A DNA stretch of 64,000 nucleotides from Melioribacteraceae bacterium (GTDB taxonomy: Bacteria; Bacteroidota; Ignavibacteria; Ignavibacteriales; Melioribacteraceae). The position numbers and the translations under genes are program-made. Location of the stretch: positions 1-64,000 of the forward strand of contig JAEINS010000008.1 of assembly GCA_016342755.1 (NCBI GenBank), written 5' to 3'. Of the stretch, positions 26,159 through 35,943 are shown piece by piece (the stretch's first letter is position 1; each line of letters starts with the position of its first letter). Under the pieces are notes generated by a model that worked only from the letters and a program-made list of their open reading frames with translations, did not search any database and had not been told where the DNA came from.

Positions 26159-26631
26159 AATTGTATAGAATTTTCCGAAAACTAAATTTAATGATTTCCT
26201 AGTATTTTGATAAGAATAAAATTATCATTTATATACTTTTTGAGAATAGTTTTATCAATTTAATAAAAATAAGTAAATCAGTATTTGTTAAGGCGCAATT
26301 TTTAAGGAATAATTGATCTTTTTGATAATTACCTTTTAGGTACGTTATTTGCTTCTTAACGTTTGTGAATAAAAAAAGTTCTTAATGGAACTCCTAAGTT
26401 ATTGATCCGGGTGTTGTGAGTCACCCGGATCATATTTTTCTAATCCTGCCAAATATGATGTTTTTCTTAGCTTTTTGAATTTTCTGCTGATATAATTTCT
26501 TGTCCGGTTCATGATAAATCTTTTAATTCGAAAATTGAAACAATATTTTTAAACAATAACATTATCAATTTAATAACACCAATATCTTAATCTTATAACC
26601 CGGTAAAATATTTATTTTGAAATTCTGATTA
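26159..26631. other. Gene-free AT-rich region with a hairpin
   Basis: These 473 bases hold no credible protein gene. They carry small hairpins (ACCT/AGGT near 26328 and AGTTC/GGAACT near 26380) and a strong GATCCGGGTG/CACCCGGATC hairpin at 26404-26431. A small RNA reading rightward is conceivable. They also include the upstream region of the PagL-like gene. Confidence 0.4.
26404..26431 (+). terminator. Strong hairpin, terminator-like
   Basis: Ten-base perfect arms GATCCGGGTG and CACCCGGATC around an eight-base loop, followed by ATATTTTTC. No gene runs into it from the left, so it could end an unrecognised small RNA, or act on the minus strand after the lipoprotein gene at 26632. Confidence 0.55.
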
Positions 26632-27225
26632 TTACCATATACCATCTAAAACTCTGCCCGAGTCCGCGTTTATTCTAATATTAAAAGATTCATTATCTTT
26701 TTCATACAGCACATCCCAGATAGGAAATGAATTTGGAATACAAGGTTCTGAAAGTGATATTGATATATTAACGTTTTGGAATCTTTTTCTAAATTTTTCA
26801 CCACCGTTTTCTTCAGCAATTTTTAATGCAAAATCACTGTTCATCCATTGTTCTCTAATTACCGAAGCACCGTCTCTTATTTCAGCCGGGTCAGTAATTA
26901 TTATAGCATCATAATTCCTGATAATCTTAATTATATTCATTTTATTTGGACAAATAAATTCATATTCCCAGTAAGCTGAACATCCATCCAGATCAACCTT
27001 ATTACTTTGAACACTTATTAATTTTGCTTCTTTATCCAATTGCTGTGCTTCAAGCTTCATGAAATCATACAATAATAAAGCTGTTTGCTTTTTGGAACCT
27101 TCCCATTCGTCATTTTCAACTGGATTTTTTTCATGCTGACAAGAGAGTATAAATATACTTATTAGAGATATTAAAATTACAGTGGGGAATTGTTTTAAAT
27201 TAATTTGTGGTGTAACTAATTTCAT
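26632..27225 (-). CDS. Hypothetical lipoprotein
   Basis: A 197-residue protein with a long N-terminal hydrophobic segment and lipobox FILSC. The C-terminus (WDVLYEKDNESFNIRINADSGRVL) resembles the end of PepSY-like domains, in which a strand pair and a DxxTG-like turn are common, but the match is weak. Four further cysteines lie in the mature part. It is transcribed alone, with the chemoreceptor gene upstream on the same strand. Function unknown. Confidence 0.6.
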   Translation of the reverse strand: MKLVTPQINLKQFPTVILISLISIFILSCQHEKNPVENDEWEGSKKQTALLLYDFMKLEAQQLDKEAKLISVQSNKVDLDGCSAYWEYEFICPNKMNIIKIIRNYDAIIITDPAEIRDGASVIREQWMNSDFALKIAEENGGEKFRKRFQNVNISISLSEPCIPNSFPIWDVLYEKDNESFNIRINADSGRVLDGIW

Positions 27226-27327
27226 AATTGCGCATTCCTATTGTAGAAAACAATAATAAAATAGTTGTATGAATAATGATTCTCAAGAGTTTTTTTTAGG
27301 TAAAAAAAGAATCCACAAAAAATGCAG

Positions 27328-27365
27328 GGAACGGGTTATTTACAGTTTGTAAACACGCCCGTTCC
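27328..27365 (-). terminator. Terminator of the chemoreceptor gene
   Basis: GGAACGGG and CCCGTTCC pair, with an inner TTTACA/TGTAAA stem, just after the stop on the minus strand. A T-rich stretch follows in that direction. Confidence 0.75.
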
Positions 27366-27377
27366 GCCACAATTATT

Positions 27378-29249
27378 TTATATTTTAAACTGATTTGTTA
27401 AATTTTTAAGATTTTCTGTCATTTGTGCAAGGTCGTCTGCAGCTCTCGAAATTTGCTGAATTCCAATTGCGGATTCATTCGATACTTTATTTATCAGCTC
27501 AATACTTCTTGAGATTTCTTCAGCAGTTGAAGACTGTTCCTCGCTGGCAGTGGCAACTTGCGAAACAGTATCACTTACTTTATCAGACGCGGAAATAATT
27601 TGTTCTAAAGATTTACCGGCTTTCATTGCCGATTCTTTTCCGGTTTTAGTTTTTTCGGCACCTTCATGTATAGAGGTAACAGTGCTTTTAGTTCCTTCTT
27701 GAATATTTTTTATCATTCCGGCAATTTCTTTAGTTGCCTTAGTTGTTCTTTCAGCAAGCTTTCTCACTTCATCCGCAACAACAGCAAAACCTCTTCCCTG
27801 TTCGCCGGCCCGCGCCGCTTCAATTGCAGCATTTAACGCAAGCAAATTTGTCTGATCAGCAATGTCATCAATCACCTGTGTAATTTCACCAATCTGGTCA
27901 GAATTTTTTCCAAGTTCCTGAACTTTCTCAGAAGCATTAGCAACTATTGCCGCTATTTCATTTATTCCCTGAATTGTTTCTTCAACAATTTTACCGCCGC
28001 TGTTTGCAATATCGCCGGCTTCTTTTGCATTTTCGGCTGCCGAAAAAGTATTCTGACTAGTTTCAACTATTGTGGCTGTCATTTCCTCCATTGCACCCGC
28101 AACGTCAGTTATCTGGTTTACCTGCTCCTGAGCTCCGTGTGCCAAAGCTTCGGTATTCGAAGAAATTTCTGTACTAGCACTTGCTGAAGCTTCTACAAGC
28201 TCATTTACTTCTGAAATCATCTGCCGCATTTTTGATACAACTATATTAAATCCCGCGAATAATCTTCCTATATCATCATCCTTATTTTCTATTTCAACAT
28301 GAGTAGTTAGATCACCATTCATAAATTCTTTCATTTTAGAAAGTAATATTGCTGCTTTTTCGGAAAGATAATTTTTTTGGTCATCAGCAATTTTCTGGGC
28401 TGCAACTGCTTTAGATGCCGAGTCTTCAGCCTGTCTGCTTTTTTCCTCTACTTGGCTAATTGAATTATTGATATTTTCTATCATACTATTAAAAGATTTT
28501 GCAAGTTTTCCAATTTCATCTTTTGAATCAATATCGGCCCGTATTAAATTATCACCCTCAGAAAATTTTGTGGCAGCCTGTTCTAATACATTTAAAGGTT
28601 TCGAAATTCCTTTTCCTAACAAGAAAATTAAACCGGTAACAAAGAGTATTGCAATAAGTAGTGCTGTATAAACTCTGCTTTTAAATTCACTAATATTTTC
28701 TTCAACATCGTCAATATACAGACCGGTTCCTATAAACCAGTTCCAGGCTTTAAATAATTTTACATACGATAATTTTGGAGAAGGTTCGGTCTCTCCAAGT
28801 TTCGGATAATAATAAGTTAAAAACCCTTTCTCAGATTTTGCAACATCAATCATATTCTGTACAATTTTATTTCCCCTTTTATCAACTAAATCAATTCTAT
28901 TAGTTCCTATCTTTGAGGGATCAGATCCAAGTATGCGTGTTGTACCTTCAAGATCATAAGAAAAAAAATATTCGCTTTCGTCATATCTTAATTTATTTAT
29001 TTCCGTTGTAGCAAATTTCTGGGCAGTTTCCATATCAAATTCACCCTCTAAATATTTGCCGTGATAGCTGTTCATAATTCCATGAGCTACTTCAACAACA
29101 TTTCTTATTTTTATTTTTTTCTCTTCCATAAATTTATCGGAAGCATCGGGAATTATTTTTATAATAAGAATAAATAATATTGGAAGTAATGTTAAAACAG
29201 CAAACAATATTAATTTGATAAAAATAGACAAATCCTTAAATTTTTTCAT
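27378..29249 (-). CDS. Methyl-accepting chemotaxis protein
   Basis: A 623-residue chemoreceptor that relays ligand binding to CheA. A transmembrane helix (about 13-33) is followed by a periplasmic Cache-type sensor (about 35-185, with [19 protein letters not shown] and [13 protein letters not shown]), a second helix (190-210), a HAMP domain (211-265), and the signalling domain with the conserved hairpin tip [23 protein letters not shown]. Similar Cache units in other receptors sense small organic acids; the ligand here is unknown. It is transcribed alone, divergently from the DUF2279 gene. Confidence 0.93.
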   Translation of the reverse strand: MKKFKDLSIFIKLILFAVLTLLPILFILIIKIIPDASDKFMEEKKIKIRNVVEVAHGIMNSYHGKYLEGEFDMETAQKFATTEINKLRYDESEYFFSYDLEGTTRILGSDPSKIGTNRIDLVDKRGNKIVQNMIDVAKSEKGFLTYYYPKLGETEPSPKLSYVKLFKAWNWFIGTGLYIDDVEENISEFKSRVYTALLIAILFVTGLIFLLGKGISKPLNVLEQAATKFSEGDNLIRADIDSKDEIGKLAKSFNSMIENINNSISQVEEKSRQAEDSASKAVAAQKIADDQKNYLSEKAAILLSKMKEFMNGDLTTHVEIENKDDDIGRLFAGFNIVVSKMRQMISEVNELVEASASASTEISSNTEALAHGAQEQVNQITDVAGAMEEMTATIVETSQNTFSAAENAKEAGDIANSGGKIVEETIQGINEIAAIVANASEKVQELGKNSDQIGEITQVIDDIADQTNLLALNAAIEAARAGEQGRGFAVVADEVRKLAERTTKATKEIAGMIKNIQEGTKSTVTSIHEGAEKTKTGKESAMKAGKSLEQIISASDKVSDTVSQVATASEEQSSTAEEISRSIELINKVSNESAIGIQQISRAADDLAQMTENLKNLTNQFKI

Positions 29250-29399
29250 CTTGTCTCCAATTGAGTTATTTTGATTTTTAATAGATGTTAAATTATCGGA
29301 TACAAATCGTTTTTTTTTATAGTATTTAATAAAACTTTAGTTTGATATAAATTCTTATCTGAGCAGATTCATTTTAAATGTTTTTGTATTTTAACTCTT

Positions 29400-30248
29400 A
29401 TGGCGATAAAAAATATATTTTTAGTTGTTATTTTTATTGCGACAAATATATTTTGTCAGAATGAAATTAACAACGACAGTTTAAGTATTAATTACAAAAG
29501 GGCTGCTTTAATTGGCGGAGTTACGGCAGCAGCATTTGTTTATGGATATGGAATTCAAAACAATATGTGGTGGAAAGGTGAAAAGTCAGATTTCCATTTT
29601 AACTGGAAAAATGACTGGAACTATGCACGCGGGGCAGATAAGATTGGGCACTGCTATTTTGGGTATTTAGTTTCCAGCATTTACAATGATGCTTTTACTT
29701 GGAGCGGAATTGAGAAAGATAAATCTGCTTTATACTCGGGTATATTTACTCTTTCGTATCAGACATTTTTGGAAGTGAGAGACGGATTTTCAAAAAAATA
29801 TGGATTTAGCTGGGGCGATTTTACCGCAAATTTACTGGGTTCATTTTTTATGATAATGAAATCGGGAAATAAATTCTTAAATGATTTTGATGTTAAAGTG
29901 AGTTATTATCCGTCTCAAAAATTTAAAGACGGTTCTAACAAATATATAATTGATGATTACGAAAGCACTTATAACTGGTTCTCTGTAAATGTTAAAAATC
30001 TGCTTCCAGTAAATACAAAAAAATATTTTCCGTCTTTTGTAAACTTGGCACTTGGTCATGGAGTAAAAAGAATTGATGAATCAGATAGCTATCATGAACT
30101 CTTTTTTTCGCTCGACTGGAATTTAGAATTTATAAAATCAGAGAACTGGCTCATTAAAATTTTAAAATATATAAATAAGTATTATCATTTTCCGGCTCCG
30201 GCAATTAAAGTTTATCCGGATGTAGTCTGGTACGGAATTAAATTCTAA
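29400..30248 (+). CDS. DUF2279 protein
   Basis: A 282-residue exported protein with signal peptide (ending IFCQ). Residues 70-165 contain the DUF2279 features: ARGADKIGHCYFGYLVSS, EVRDGFSKKYGFSWGDFTANLLGS. The family is uncharacterised and found in envelopes of FCB bacteria. A hydrophobic GGVTAAAFVYGYG segment after residue 38 may be a membrane strand or helix. It is transcribed away from the chemoreceptor gene. No function is assigned. Confidence 0.75.
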   Translation: MAIKNIFLVVIFIATNIFCQNEINNDSLSINYKRAALIGGVTAAAFVYGYGIQNNMWWKGEKSDFHFNWKNDWNYARGADKIGHCYFGYLVSSIYNDAFTWSGIEKDKSALYSGIFTLSYQTFLEVRDGFSKKYGFSWGDFTANLLGSFFMIMKSGNKFLNDFDVKVSYYPSQKFKDGSNKYIIDDYESTYNWFSVNVKNLLPVNTKKYFPSFVNLALGHGVKRIDESDSYHELFFSLDWNLEFIKSENWLIKILKYINKYYHFPAPAIKVYPDVVWYGIKF

Positions 30249-30317
30249 AACTAGATGTTTATAATCTATAATGTTAAATTTGCGTTTCTAATATTTTAAT
30301 GTGAAACGGAAGATAAA

Positions 30318-32009
30318 ATGACAGATTTAAATCCCTTTATTTGGGAAACACACGGAATACATATTGGCACCGGAAATGACCATGTTAAACATGGTGTTGA
30401 TGATGTTGAGAAAATTGTAAATCTTGCGATTGAAAAAGGACATCCGTCTATAACATTTATAATTCACACTCCCAGACTTACCCGGATCAGGTACAAAGCT
30501 GAACGGGAAACTGATATAAAATTTATTCGTGGCGATAATGCTTATTTCGAATATCCCGAGAGAATTGAAAATCTAAAGAAAAAATATAATGATAAGATTG
30601 ATATAAAATACGGAATTGAACTTGAATGGCTTGGCGGCGGATTAGGACTTCAGTGGAATCGCGCAAAAGTTTTCCAGGCAAAAGAAGCTGATTTTGTAAT
30701 TGGCTCTGTTCATTTTTCGAAAGAGGGAATTCCTTACGACGGCAGTAAAGAAGAAACTAATGAACTGCTTGAGCTTAGAGGAAGTCTCGAAAATTATTGG
30801 GCCGGGTATATTGAAGAAGTAATTGAAATGATAGACTCTTCATGGGATATGATTCATGTTGTAGGACATTTAGATTTGCCAAAATTATACGTTCCCGTTC
30901 CAGAACCATTGGTGCAGTTAAATACTTCATCCCATTTTCTTGCCAGAAGAATGCGTGTGCTTTTAGAAATGATAAGTGATCACAATCTTGCTTTAGATGT
31001 AAATATGGCCGGACTTAAAAAAGGCTGCGGAGTTTATCCGGGTGAAAAAATTCTTGAGAGAGCAGCAAGTCTAAATATACCTGTTACTATTGGAACCGAT
31101 ACACATGCTCCTTCCGAGCTTGGAGATAAATATAAAGAAGGTATAGATTACCTTCACGAAAACGGATTTAAAAATTATGTAAGTTATTCGAAATCAATTC
31201 CCGAACAAAGACCTTTAATAAATTCCAATATTGAAGATGCAAAATATAAAGTGTTAAACTTAGGAATTGAAATACTAAATCGCCGTTTCAGTAACGAAAA
31301 AAGAAAAGCCGTCCCTCAGTTTGCCTTTGGAGCCAGTTATAGAACACTCTTAACAAGTTATAACAATTCAACATCCCTTGGAAGCTACGATGCAATACGA
31401 GTTCGCAAGGGGAAAAAATCTGTAACAATTGGAAAAGAGCCGCAGCCGCTGCAAACAAAAAATCAGAAAAGTATTTTTTCTTATCATGTAGATAAACCGG
31501 GCATTCTATCACGTTTATTCAATACGCTGGCTTCAGAAGAGATAAATGTTGAGACTGCATTTTTAAACTCAAATGCTGATGGAACCGCGACTGCATTTTT
31601 AACTGTTTCCGGCAATGATGATATGATTAGTGAAGCCTTAGAGTTTATTAAAGGAACTACCGGAGGAAGATTTCTGGAATTAAAATATGGAGAGGATCTT
31701 GAAACCCCTTCATTTAAGGAAGCCGGGAACTATCTCCTTGAAATTGATGGTGTAGATCTTCCAATTCCTATTTCTAAACAAATGATAATTTCAGTTCATA
31801 AAAATAGTGCGGGTGTTCTTTTAATCCTTTTGTCAGCATTAGCATCCGCAAATATTAATGTAAAAGATCTGCAGCTTGGTGAGCGGGGAGGAAAAGGTTA
31901 TGCCGCAATTGGTGTTGAAGCTGATGAGAAAATTATTCAGAATCTTCTTACCCAGTTAGGCCCGCAGTTCTACGAGGTTTCTCATTTAGTTTTGAATAAT
32001 ATAGAATAG
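30318..32009 (+). CDS. PHP-family phosphatase fused to two ACT domains
   Basis: A 563-residue protein. Residues 1-300 form a PHP (histidinol-phosphatase-like) metal hydrolase, with metal ligands in THGIH, GIELEWL, GSVHF, VVGHLDLPK and IGTDTHAPSE. A linker of about 90 residues follows. Two ACT domains close the protein (about 395-470, FSYHVDKPGILSRLFNTL; and 485-560, ISVHKNSAGVLLILLSAL). ACT domains bind amino acids to regulate biosynthesis, and their sequences resemble those of phosphoglycerate dehydrogenase. It may be an amino-acid-regulated phosphatase for histidinol phosphate or phosphoserine; this is inference. Confidence 0.82.
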   Translation: MTDLNPFIWETHGIHIGTGNDHVKHGVDDVEKIVNLAIEKGHPSITFIIHTPRLTRIRYKAERETDIKFIRGDNAYFEYPERIENLKKKYNDKIDIKYGIELEWLGGGLGLQWNRAKVFQAKEADFVIGSVHFSKEGIPYDGSKEETNELLELRGSLENYWAGYIEEVIEMIDSSWDMIHVVGHLDLPKLYVPVPEPLVQLNTSSHFLARRMRVLLEMISDHNLALDVNMAGLKKGCGVYPGEKILERAASLNIPVTIGTDTHAPSELGDKYKEGIDYLHENGFKNYVSYSKSIPEQRPLINSNIEDAKYKVLNLGIEILNRRFSNEKRKAVPQFAFGASYRTLLTSYNNSTSLGSYDAIRVRKGKKSVTIGKEPQPLQTKNQKSIFSYHVDKPGILSRLFNTLASEEINVETAFLNSNADGTATAFLTVSGNDDMISEALEFIKGTTGGRFLELKYGEDLETPSFKEAGNYLLEIDGVDLPIPISKQMIISVHKNSAGVLLILLSALASANINVKDLQLGERGGKGYAAIGVEADEKIIQNLLTQLGPQFYEVSHLVLNNIE

Positions 32010-32052
32010 TTTTTAATTTAACACACTTTGAATTGCATATTATAAGTTCTTA

Positions 32053-32163
32053 AATTTTATAATCTCCGAGCTTGATGTCTAAAGGTTTTACCTAAGAATA
32101 AAAGCCGTTTGGGCTAATTGGGAAACTGATTAACCTCCCGGGAATCAATTAAGATTCTAATTT
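32053..32163 (+). ncRNA. Probable molybdenum-cofactor (Moco) riboswitch
   Basis: The 165-base leader of moaA has a compact conserved pattern: CTCCGAGC near 32064, AAAAGCCGTTTGGGCTAA near 32100, GGGAAAC near 32120 and CCTCCCGGGAA at 32134-32144. An outer stem can form between AAATTTTATAATC (32053) and GATTCTAATTT (32153). The AGCC...TGGGC element resembles the E. coli moaA leader. Moco RNAs sense the cofactor and control such operons. A covariance model was not run. Confidence 0.68.
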
Positions 32164-32174
32164 GGAAAGGAGTA

Positions 32175-33185
32175 ATGCAGAATATAGATCAACAAATATC
32201 ATCCGGAAAGTGTCCGCCAAAATTAACAGATAGTTTTGGAAGACAAATTAAGTACTTGAGAATATCGGTTACAGACCGATGTAATCTAAGATGTACTTAC
32301 TGTATGCCGTCTGAAGGTATTACCACAATCCCTCATAATAAGATTTTACGATTTGAAGAAATTGAAAGATTGATAGATATCTTTACAAGCTTTGGTATTG
32401 AGAAAGTAAGGTTTACTGGCGGCGAACCATTTGTACGTAAAGGTTTTGTAGGATTACTAGATAAAGTATCGCGGAATGAAAATCTTAAATCGGTTAACAT
32501 TACAACTAATGGTGTTCTGCTTACAAAGCATGCCGCTCAATTAGAAAAACTTAATATAGAAAATATTAATCTAAGTCTGGATTCTTTGGACGAATATAAT
32601 TTTGAAAAAATAACAAGAAAAAATAATTTAAAAGATGTTCTTGATTCATTAGACTGGCTTTTAAAAAGTAATATTAAAACGAAAATAAATTGTGTAGTTC
32701 AAGCTGATATATATAAAGAGCAAATCAAAAATTTATCGGAATTAACTATTAACAATGATGTTGAAGTCAGATTCATTGAGCAGATGCCGTTTAATGGCAG
32801 CGGTGCCAATAATGTTTTTACAAGCAAGGATACATTGGCGTATATAAAAAATATTTATTCTGAAGTTCAGGAAATTCAGACGAAAAGAAATACCGCTGTG
32901 AACTATAAAATAAAGGGCGCAAAAGGTACTATAGGTCTAATCAGTAGTTACGAAAGGAGTTTCTGTGATTCATGCAACCGCCTTAGAATTACTTCTATCG
33001 GGATGATGAAAAACTGCCTATACGATAATGGTGTACTGGATTTAAGAGAGCTTTTAAGAAGTGAAAAATCGGATGATGAAATAAGAGCTTTGATAATTAA
33101 TTCTGTTGGAAAGAAGTTAAAAGATGGTCATGAAGCAGAGAAATATTTGAACAAATTTGATTCTATGTCTTCCATCGGCGGATAA
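32175..33185 (+). CDS. moaA: GTP 3',8-cyclase MoaA
   Basis: MoaA is the radical-SAM enzyme that starts molybdenum-cofactor synthesis from GTP. The SAM cluster CNLRCTYC has Cys36, Cys40 and Cys43. The second cluster is formed by CDSCNRLRITSIGMMKNC near the end. The C-terminus ends in Gly-Gly (SSIGG), needed for activity in known MoaA. The ATG follows GGAAAGGAG. It is first in the moaA-moaCB-moeA-MOSC operon under the leader described above. Length 336 is typical. Confidence 0.95.
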   Translation: MQNIDQQISSGKCPPKLTDSFGRQIKYLRISVTDRCNLRCTYCMPSEGITTIPHNKILRFEEIERLIDIFTSFGIEKVRFTGGEPFVRKGFVGLLDKVSRNENLKSVNITTNGVLLTKHAAQLEKLNIENINLSLDSLDEYNFEKITRKNNLKDVLDSLDWLLKSNIKTKINCVVQADIYKEQIKNLSELTINNDVEVRFIEQMPFNGSGANNVFTSKDTLAYIKNIYSEVQEIQTKRNTAVNYKIKGAKGTIGLISSYERSFCDSCNRLRITSIGMMKNCLYDNGVLDLRELLRSEKSDDEIRALIINSVGKKLKDGHEAEKYLNKFDSMSSIGG

Positions 33186-33249
33186 TCAAGTCTCAATACG
33201 TTTCCGGCAAGTCTGTAACACCGTAGCGACAATTATAATAGGAGATATA

Positions 33250-34188
33250 ATGATTGATGTAAGTCATAAGTTTAATACTTTAAGATATGCAAAGGCAGAA
33301 GGCGTTTATAAATCTACACCAGATATAATTGAAAAAATTAAAAACAAGCGGGTTCCTAAAGGCGATGTTTTAGAAATTGCCAGAGGTGCCGGAATATCAG
33401 CTGCCAAACGTACATCTGATTGGATTGTCTTTTGTCATCCAATACCAATGGACTATATAAACCTATCGTATGAAATTGGCGAAACTGAAATTGTTGTATC
33501 AGCCGAAGCAAAAACTGTTTGGAAGACCGGTGTTGAAATGGAAGCTATGACGGCAGTTTCAGCAGCATTATTAAATATGTACGATATGACTAAACCTCTT
33601 ACAGATGATATAACAATTGGTGAAATTAAGCTAGTGAAGAAAAAGGGAGGCAAAAGTGATTTCAAGGATAAATTTGAAAAAAATATTACCGCTGCTGTGT
33701 TGGTAATTTCTGATTCAACTTTTGAAGGGAAACGTGAAGATAAATCAGGTAAAGTAATTAAAGAGTTTTTAGATAAACAGCTTGTTGATGTTAAGGTCTA
33801 TGATATTCTCCCGGACAGTAAAGAAAAAATTACTTCAAGAATTAAAGCTCTTGTAGATGATGAAAATATTCAGCTTGTAATTACAACTGGGGGCACAGGG
33901 CTTGGACCAAAAGATATAACTCCCGATGTAACAGCAGAATTGATTGATAAAAGAATTCCCGGTATAGAAGAAGCGATTAGAAAACATGGTAAAGACAGAA
34001 CTCCGTTTGCAATGTTGTCTAGAGAATTAGCCGGTTTAAGAGGCAAGTCGATTATAATTAATTTACCGGGAAGTTCAAGAGGTGTAAAAGAAAGTATGGA
34101 TGCACTCTTTCCGGGATTGCTTCATGGATTCCCAATGATATGGGGTGGCGGACATGAACACGGGAATAAAAAAACTAAAGAACAATAA
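33250..34188 (+). CDS. moaCB: MoaC-MoaB fusion for molybdenum-cofactor synthesis
   Basis: The ATG at 33250, after GGAGATATA, gives the canonical MoaC N-terminus (MIDVSHKF); the reading continues upstream to 33157 but overlaps moaA and is rejected. The 312-residue product joins MoaC (about 1-145: HPIPMDYINL, VWKTGVEMEAMTAVSAALLN, YDMTK) to a MogA/MoaB-type molybdopterin adenylyltransferase (about 160-305: ITTGGTGLGPKDITPD, LPGSSRGVKE). MoaC makes cyclic pyranopterin monophosphate; the second domain adenylylates molybdopterin. Fused forms are known in other bacteria. Confidence 0.93.
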   Translation: MIDVSHKFNTLRYAKAEGVYKSTPDIIEKIKNKRVPKGDVLEIARGAGISAAKRTSDWIVFCHPIPMDYINLSYEIGETEIVVSAEAKTVWKTGVEMEAMTAVSAALLNMYDMTKPLTDDITIGEIKLVKKKGGKSDFKDKFEKNITAAVLVISDSTFEGKREDKSGKVIKEFLDKQLVDVKVYDILPDSKEKITSRIKALVDDENIQLVITTGGTGLGPKDITPDVTAELIDKRIPGIEEAIRKHGKDRTPFAMLSRELAGLRGKSIIINLPGSSRGVKESMDALFPGLLHGFPMIWGGGHEHGNKKTKEQ

Positions 34189-34196
34189 GAGATAAA

Positions 34197-35399
34197 ATGA
34201 TAACCGTTGCTGAAGCAAAAAATATAATTGATAATAATAAAATCAGTTCAAGAATTGAAAATATAACAGTTGAAAATTCTTTAGAACGAATTTTAGCTGA
34301 GAATATTTTTTCCCCTTTATCATCTCCATTGTTTACAAACAGTGCTATGGATGGTTTTGCTGTTAAATGGAGTGATGTTGAAGATTTTGGTTTAAATTCA
34401 ATTGAACTAAGAGTGTGTGGTGAAAGCAGAGCAGGATCACAATTTAAAGGAACTCTAAATAGTGGTGAGGCTATAAAAATTAGTACTGGTGCTATGTTGC
34501 CAAGTTCGGCTGATACAATTATTCCGGTTGAAGATACAGAAACTGAATCTAATAAAGTAATTGTTAAGTATGCAAAAGCTAAAAACCAGCATGTCAGATT
34601 TAAGGGGGAAGAGTTTGAAACTGGCAAGTTATTATTAGAGAAAGGTTCAAAAATTGATCCTCCTAAATTGGCTTTATTAGTTTCAATGGGAATTGAGAAT
34701 GTAAAAGTATTTTCAAAAATTAGAGTTGCAATAATTACTACCGGAACAGAATTAATTAAATTGGGCAAAAAAAAGGAAGAGTCTCAGATTTATGATTCAA
34801 ATACAATCATGCTAAAATCGGCTGTTAAATTATCAGGTGGAATTACAGACTATTGTTTAAGCGCTAAAGACAATCTGGAAGAAACCGTAGAGGCTATTTT
34901 AGAAATTAGAGATAAGGTTGATATAATTTTATTTTCCGGCGGTGTTTCAGTTGGTCCACACGATCATGTAAAAGATGCTGCGGATAAAGCAGGTTTCAAA
35001 AAACTGTTTTGGAAAGTTCATCAGAAGCCTGGTAAACCTTTGTTCATGGCTATAAGAGGGAATACACTTTTATTTGGTCTGCCTGGCAACCCGGTTTCAG
35101 CCTTAATGTGTTATACATTTTATGTTCATCCTGTTATAATAGGATTTGAAAATAATGCCGGACTCTTAAAAACTATGAATGTAAGAAGTAAAGATCCCGT
35201 GAATAATGAAGTTCCGCGTGATCATTTTATGAGAGTTAAACTGATTGATGAAAAAAAATATTTTGAACTATTAGAAAAGCAGGGTTCAAATATGCTTACC
35301 TCGATGTCTGAAGCAGATGGATTTATTTTATTAAGAGAAAATGAAAGTCTGGAAAAAGATAAAAAATATAAAGTTTACTTATTTCCGTGGAGCTATTAA
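34197..35399 (+). CDS. moeA: Molybdopterin molybdenumtransferase MoeA
   Basis: MoeA inserts molybdate into adenylylated molybdopterin. Signature segments are TNSAMDGFAV (near residue 47), ISTGAMLPSSADTIIPVEDT, IITTGTELI, SGGVSVGPHDHVKDA and GLPGNPVSALMCY. At 400 residues the length is typical. It starts eight bases after moaCB, and its TAA stop shares a base with the next ATG, so the operon is tightly coupled. Confidence 0.95.
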   Translation: MITVAEAKNIIDNNKISSRIENITVENSLERILAENIFSPLSSPLFTNSAMDGFAVKWSDVEDFGLNSIELRVCGESRAGSQFKGTLNSGEAIKISTGAMLPSSADTIIPVEDTETESNKVIVKYAKAKNQHVRFKGEEFETGKLLLEKGSKIDPPKLALLVSMGIENVKVFSKIRVAIITTGTELIKLGKKKEESQIYDSNTIMLKSAVKLSGGITDYCLSAKDNLEETVEAILEIRDKVDIILFSGGVSVGPHDHVKDAADKAGFKKLFWKVHQKPGKPLFMAIRGNTLLFGLPGNPVSALMCYTFYVHPVIIGFENNAGLLKTMNVRSKDPVNNEVPRDHFMRVKLIDEKKYFELLEKQGSNMLTSMSEADGFILLRENESLEKDKKYKVYLFPWSY

Positions 35400-35833
35400 T
35401 GGGTTATATAGAAGCAATTTGCATTAGTGAAAAAAAAGGTGTTCCTAAAAAGGAAATCTCTAAAGCAGAATTAAAAGCTGACTGGGGTATTGTTAATGAT
35501 GCACATGCGGGAAACTGGCACAGACAAGTGTCTTTGCTTGCCGGCGAAAGTATTGACAAAGTTAAAGAATTGATTCCCGATCTTGAAAAGGGAGCTTTTG
35601 CAGAGAACATTATTACGCGTGGAATAAATCTGATGGAAATAACAATTGGTGAAAAAATTTCTATTGCCGATGAAATTATTCTGGAAATAACCCAGATAGG
35701 AAAAGAGTGTCATTCAGGCTGTGCAATTCAAAAAATAAACGGTGATTGTATTATGCCAAAAGAAGGTATATTTGCCAAAGTTATAAAGGGCGGTGTAATT
35801 GAAACTAATTCAAAAGTTGTAGTAAACTCATAA
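35399..35833 (+). CDS. MOSC-domain protein
   Basis: A 144-residue MOSC protein; the ATG overlaps the moeA stop (TAATG). Seen: HAGNWHRQVSLLAGESI, GAFAENIITRGINL, and ECHSGCAIQKI with the conserved cysteine. MOSC domains bind sulfur-carrying pterin cofactors or transfer sulfur in molybdoenzyme maturation. Small stand-alone MOSC proteins commonly close Moco operons and handle finishing of the cofactor; the exact step is unproved. Confidence 0.88.
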   Translation: MGYIEAICISEKKGVPKKEISKAELKADWGIVNDAHAGNWHRQVSLLAGESIDKVKELIPDLEKGAFAENIITRGINLMEITIGEKISIADEIILEITQIGKECHSGCAIQKINGDCIMPKEGIFAKVIKGGVIETNSKVVVNS

Positions 35834-35914
35834 ATTTTAATATATACCGCCAATAAGTTTAATAATTTAAAGAATTAAAATTTCTGGAATCCTCTTATAT
35901 CCTGCAGCATCATA

Positions 35915-35943
35915 TTGACAGTAAAATTTTTATTTGATATATA
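35915..35943 (+). promoter_or_regulatory. Candidate sigma-70-type promoter for the octahaem operon
   Basis: TTGACA (35915-35920), a 17-base spacer and TATATA (35938-35943). It leaves a leader of about 160 bases before the octahaem cytochrome gene. The match to the general consensus is good, though promoters in this group are not well known to me. Confidence 0.5.

Noticed and set aside
33157-33249. Upstream extension of the moaC-moaB fusion
   Set aside because: It overlaps the end of moaA in another frame and lacks MoaC similarity; the ATG at 33250 has GGAGATATA and the canonical MIDVSHKF start.
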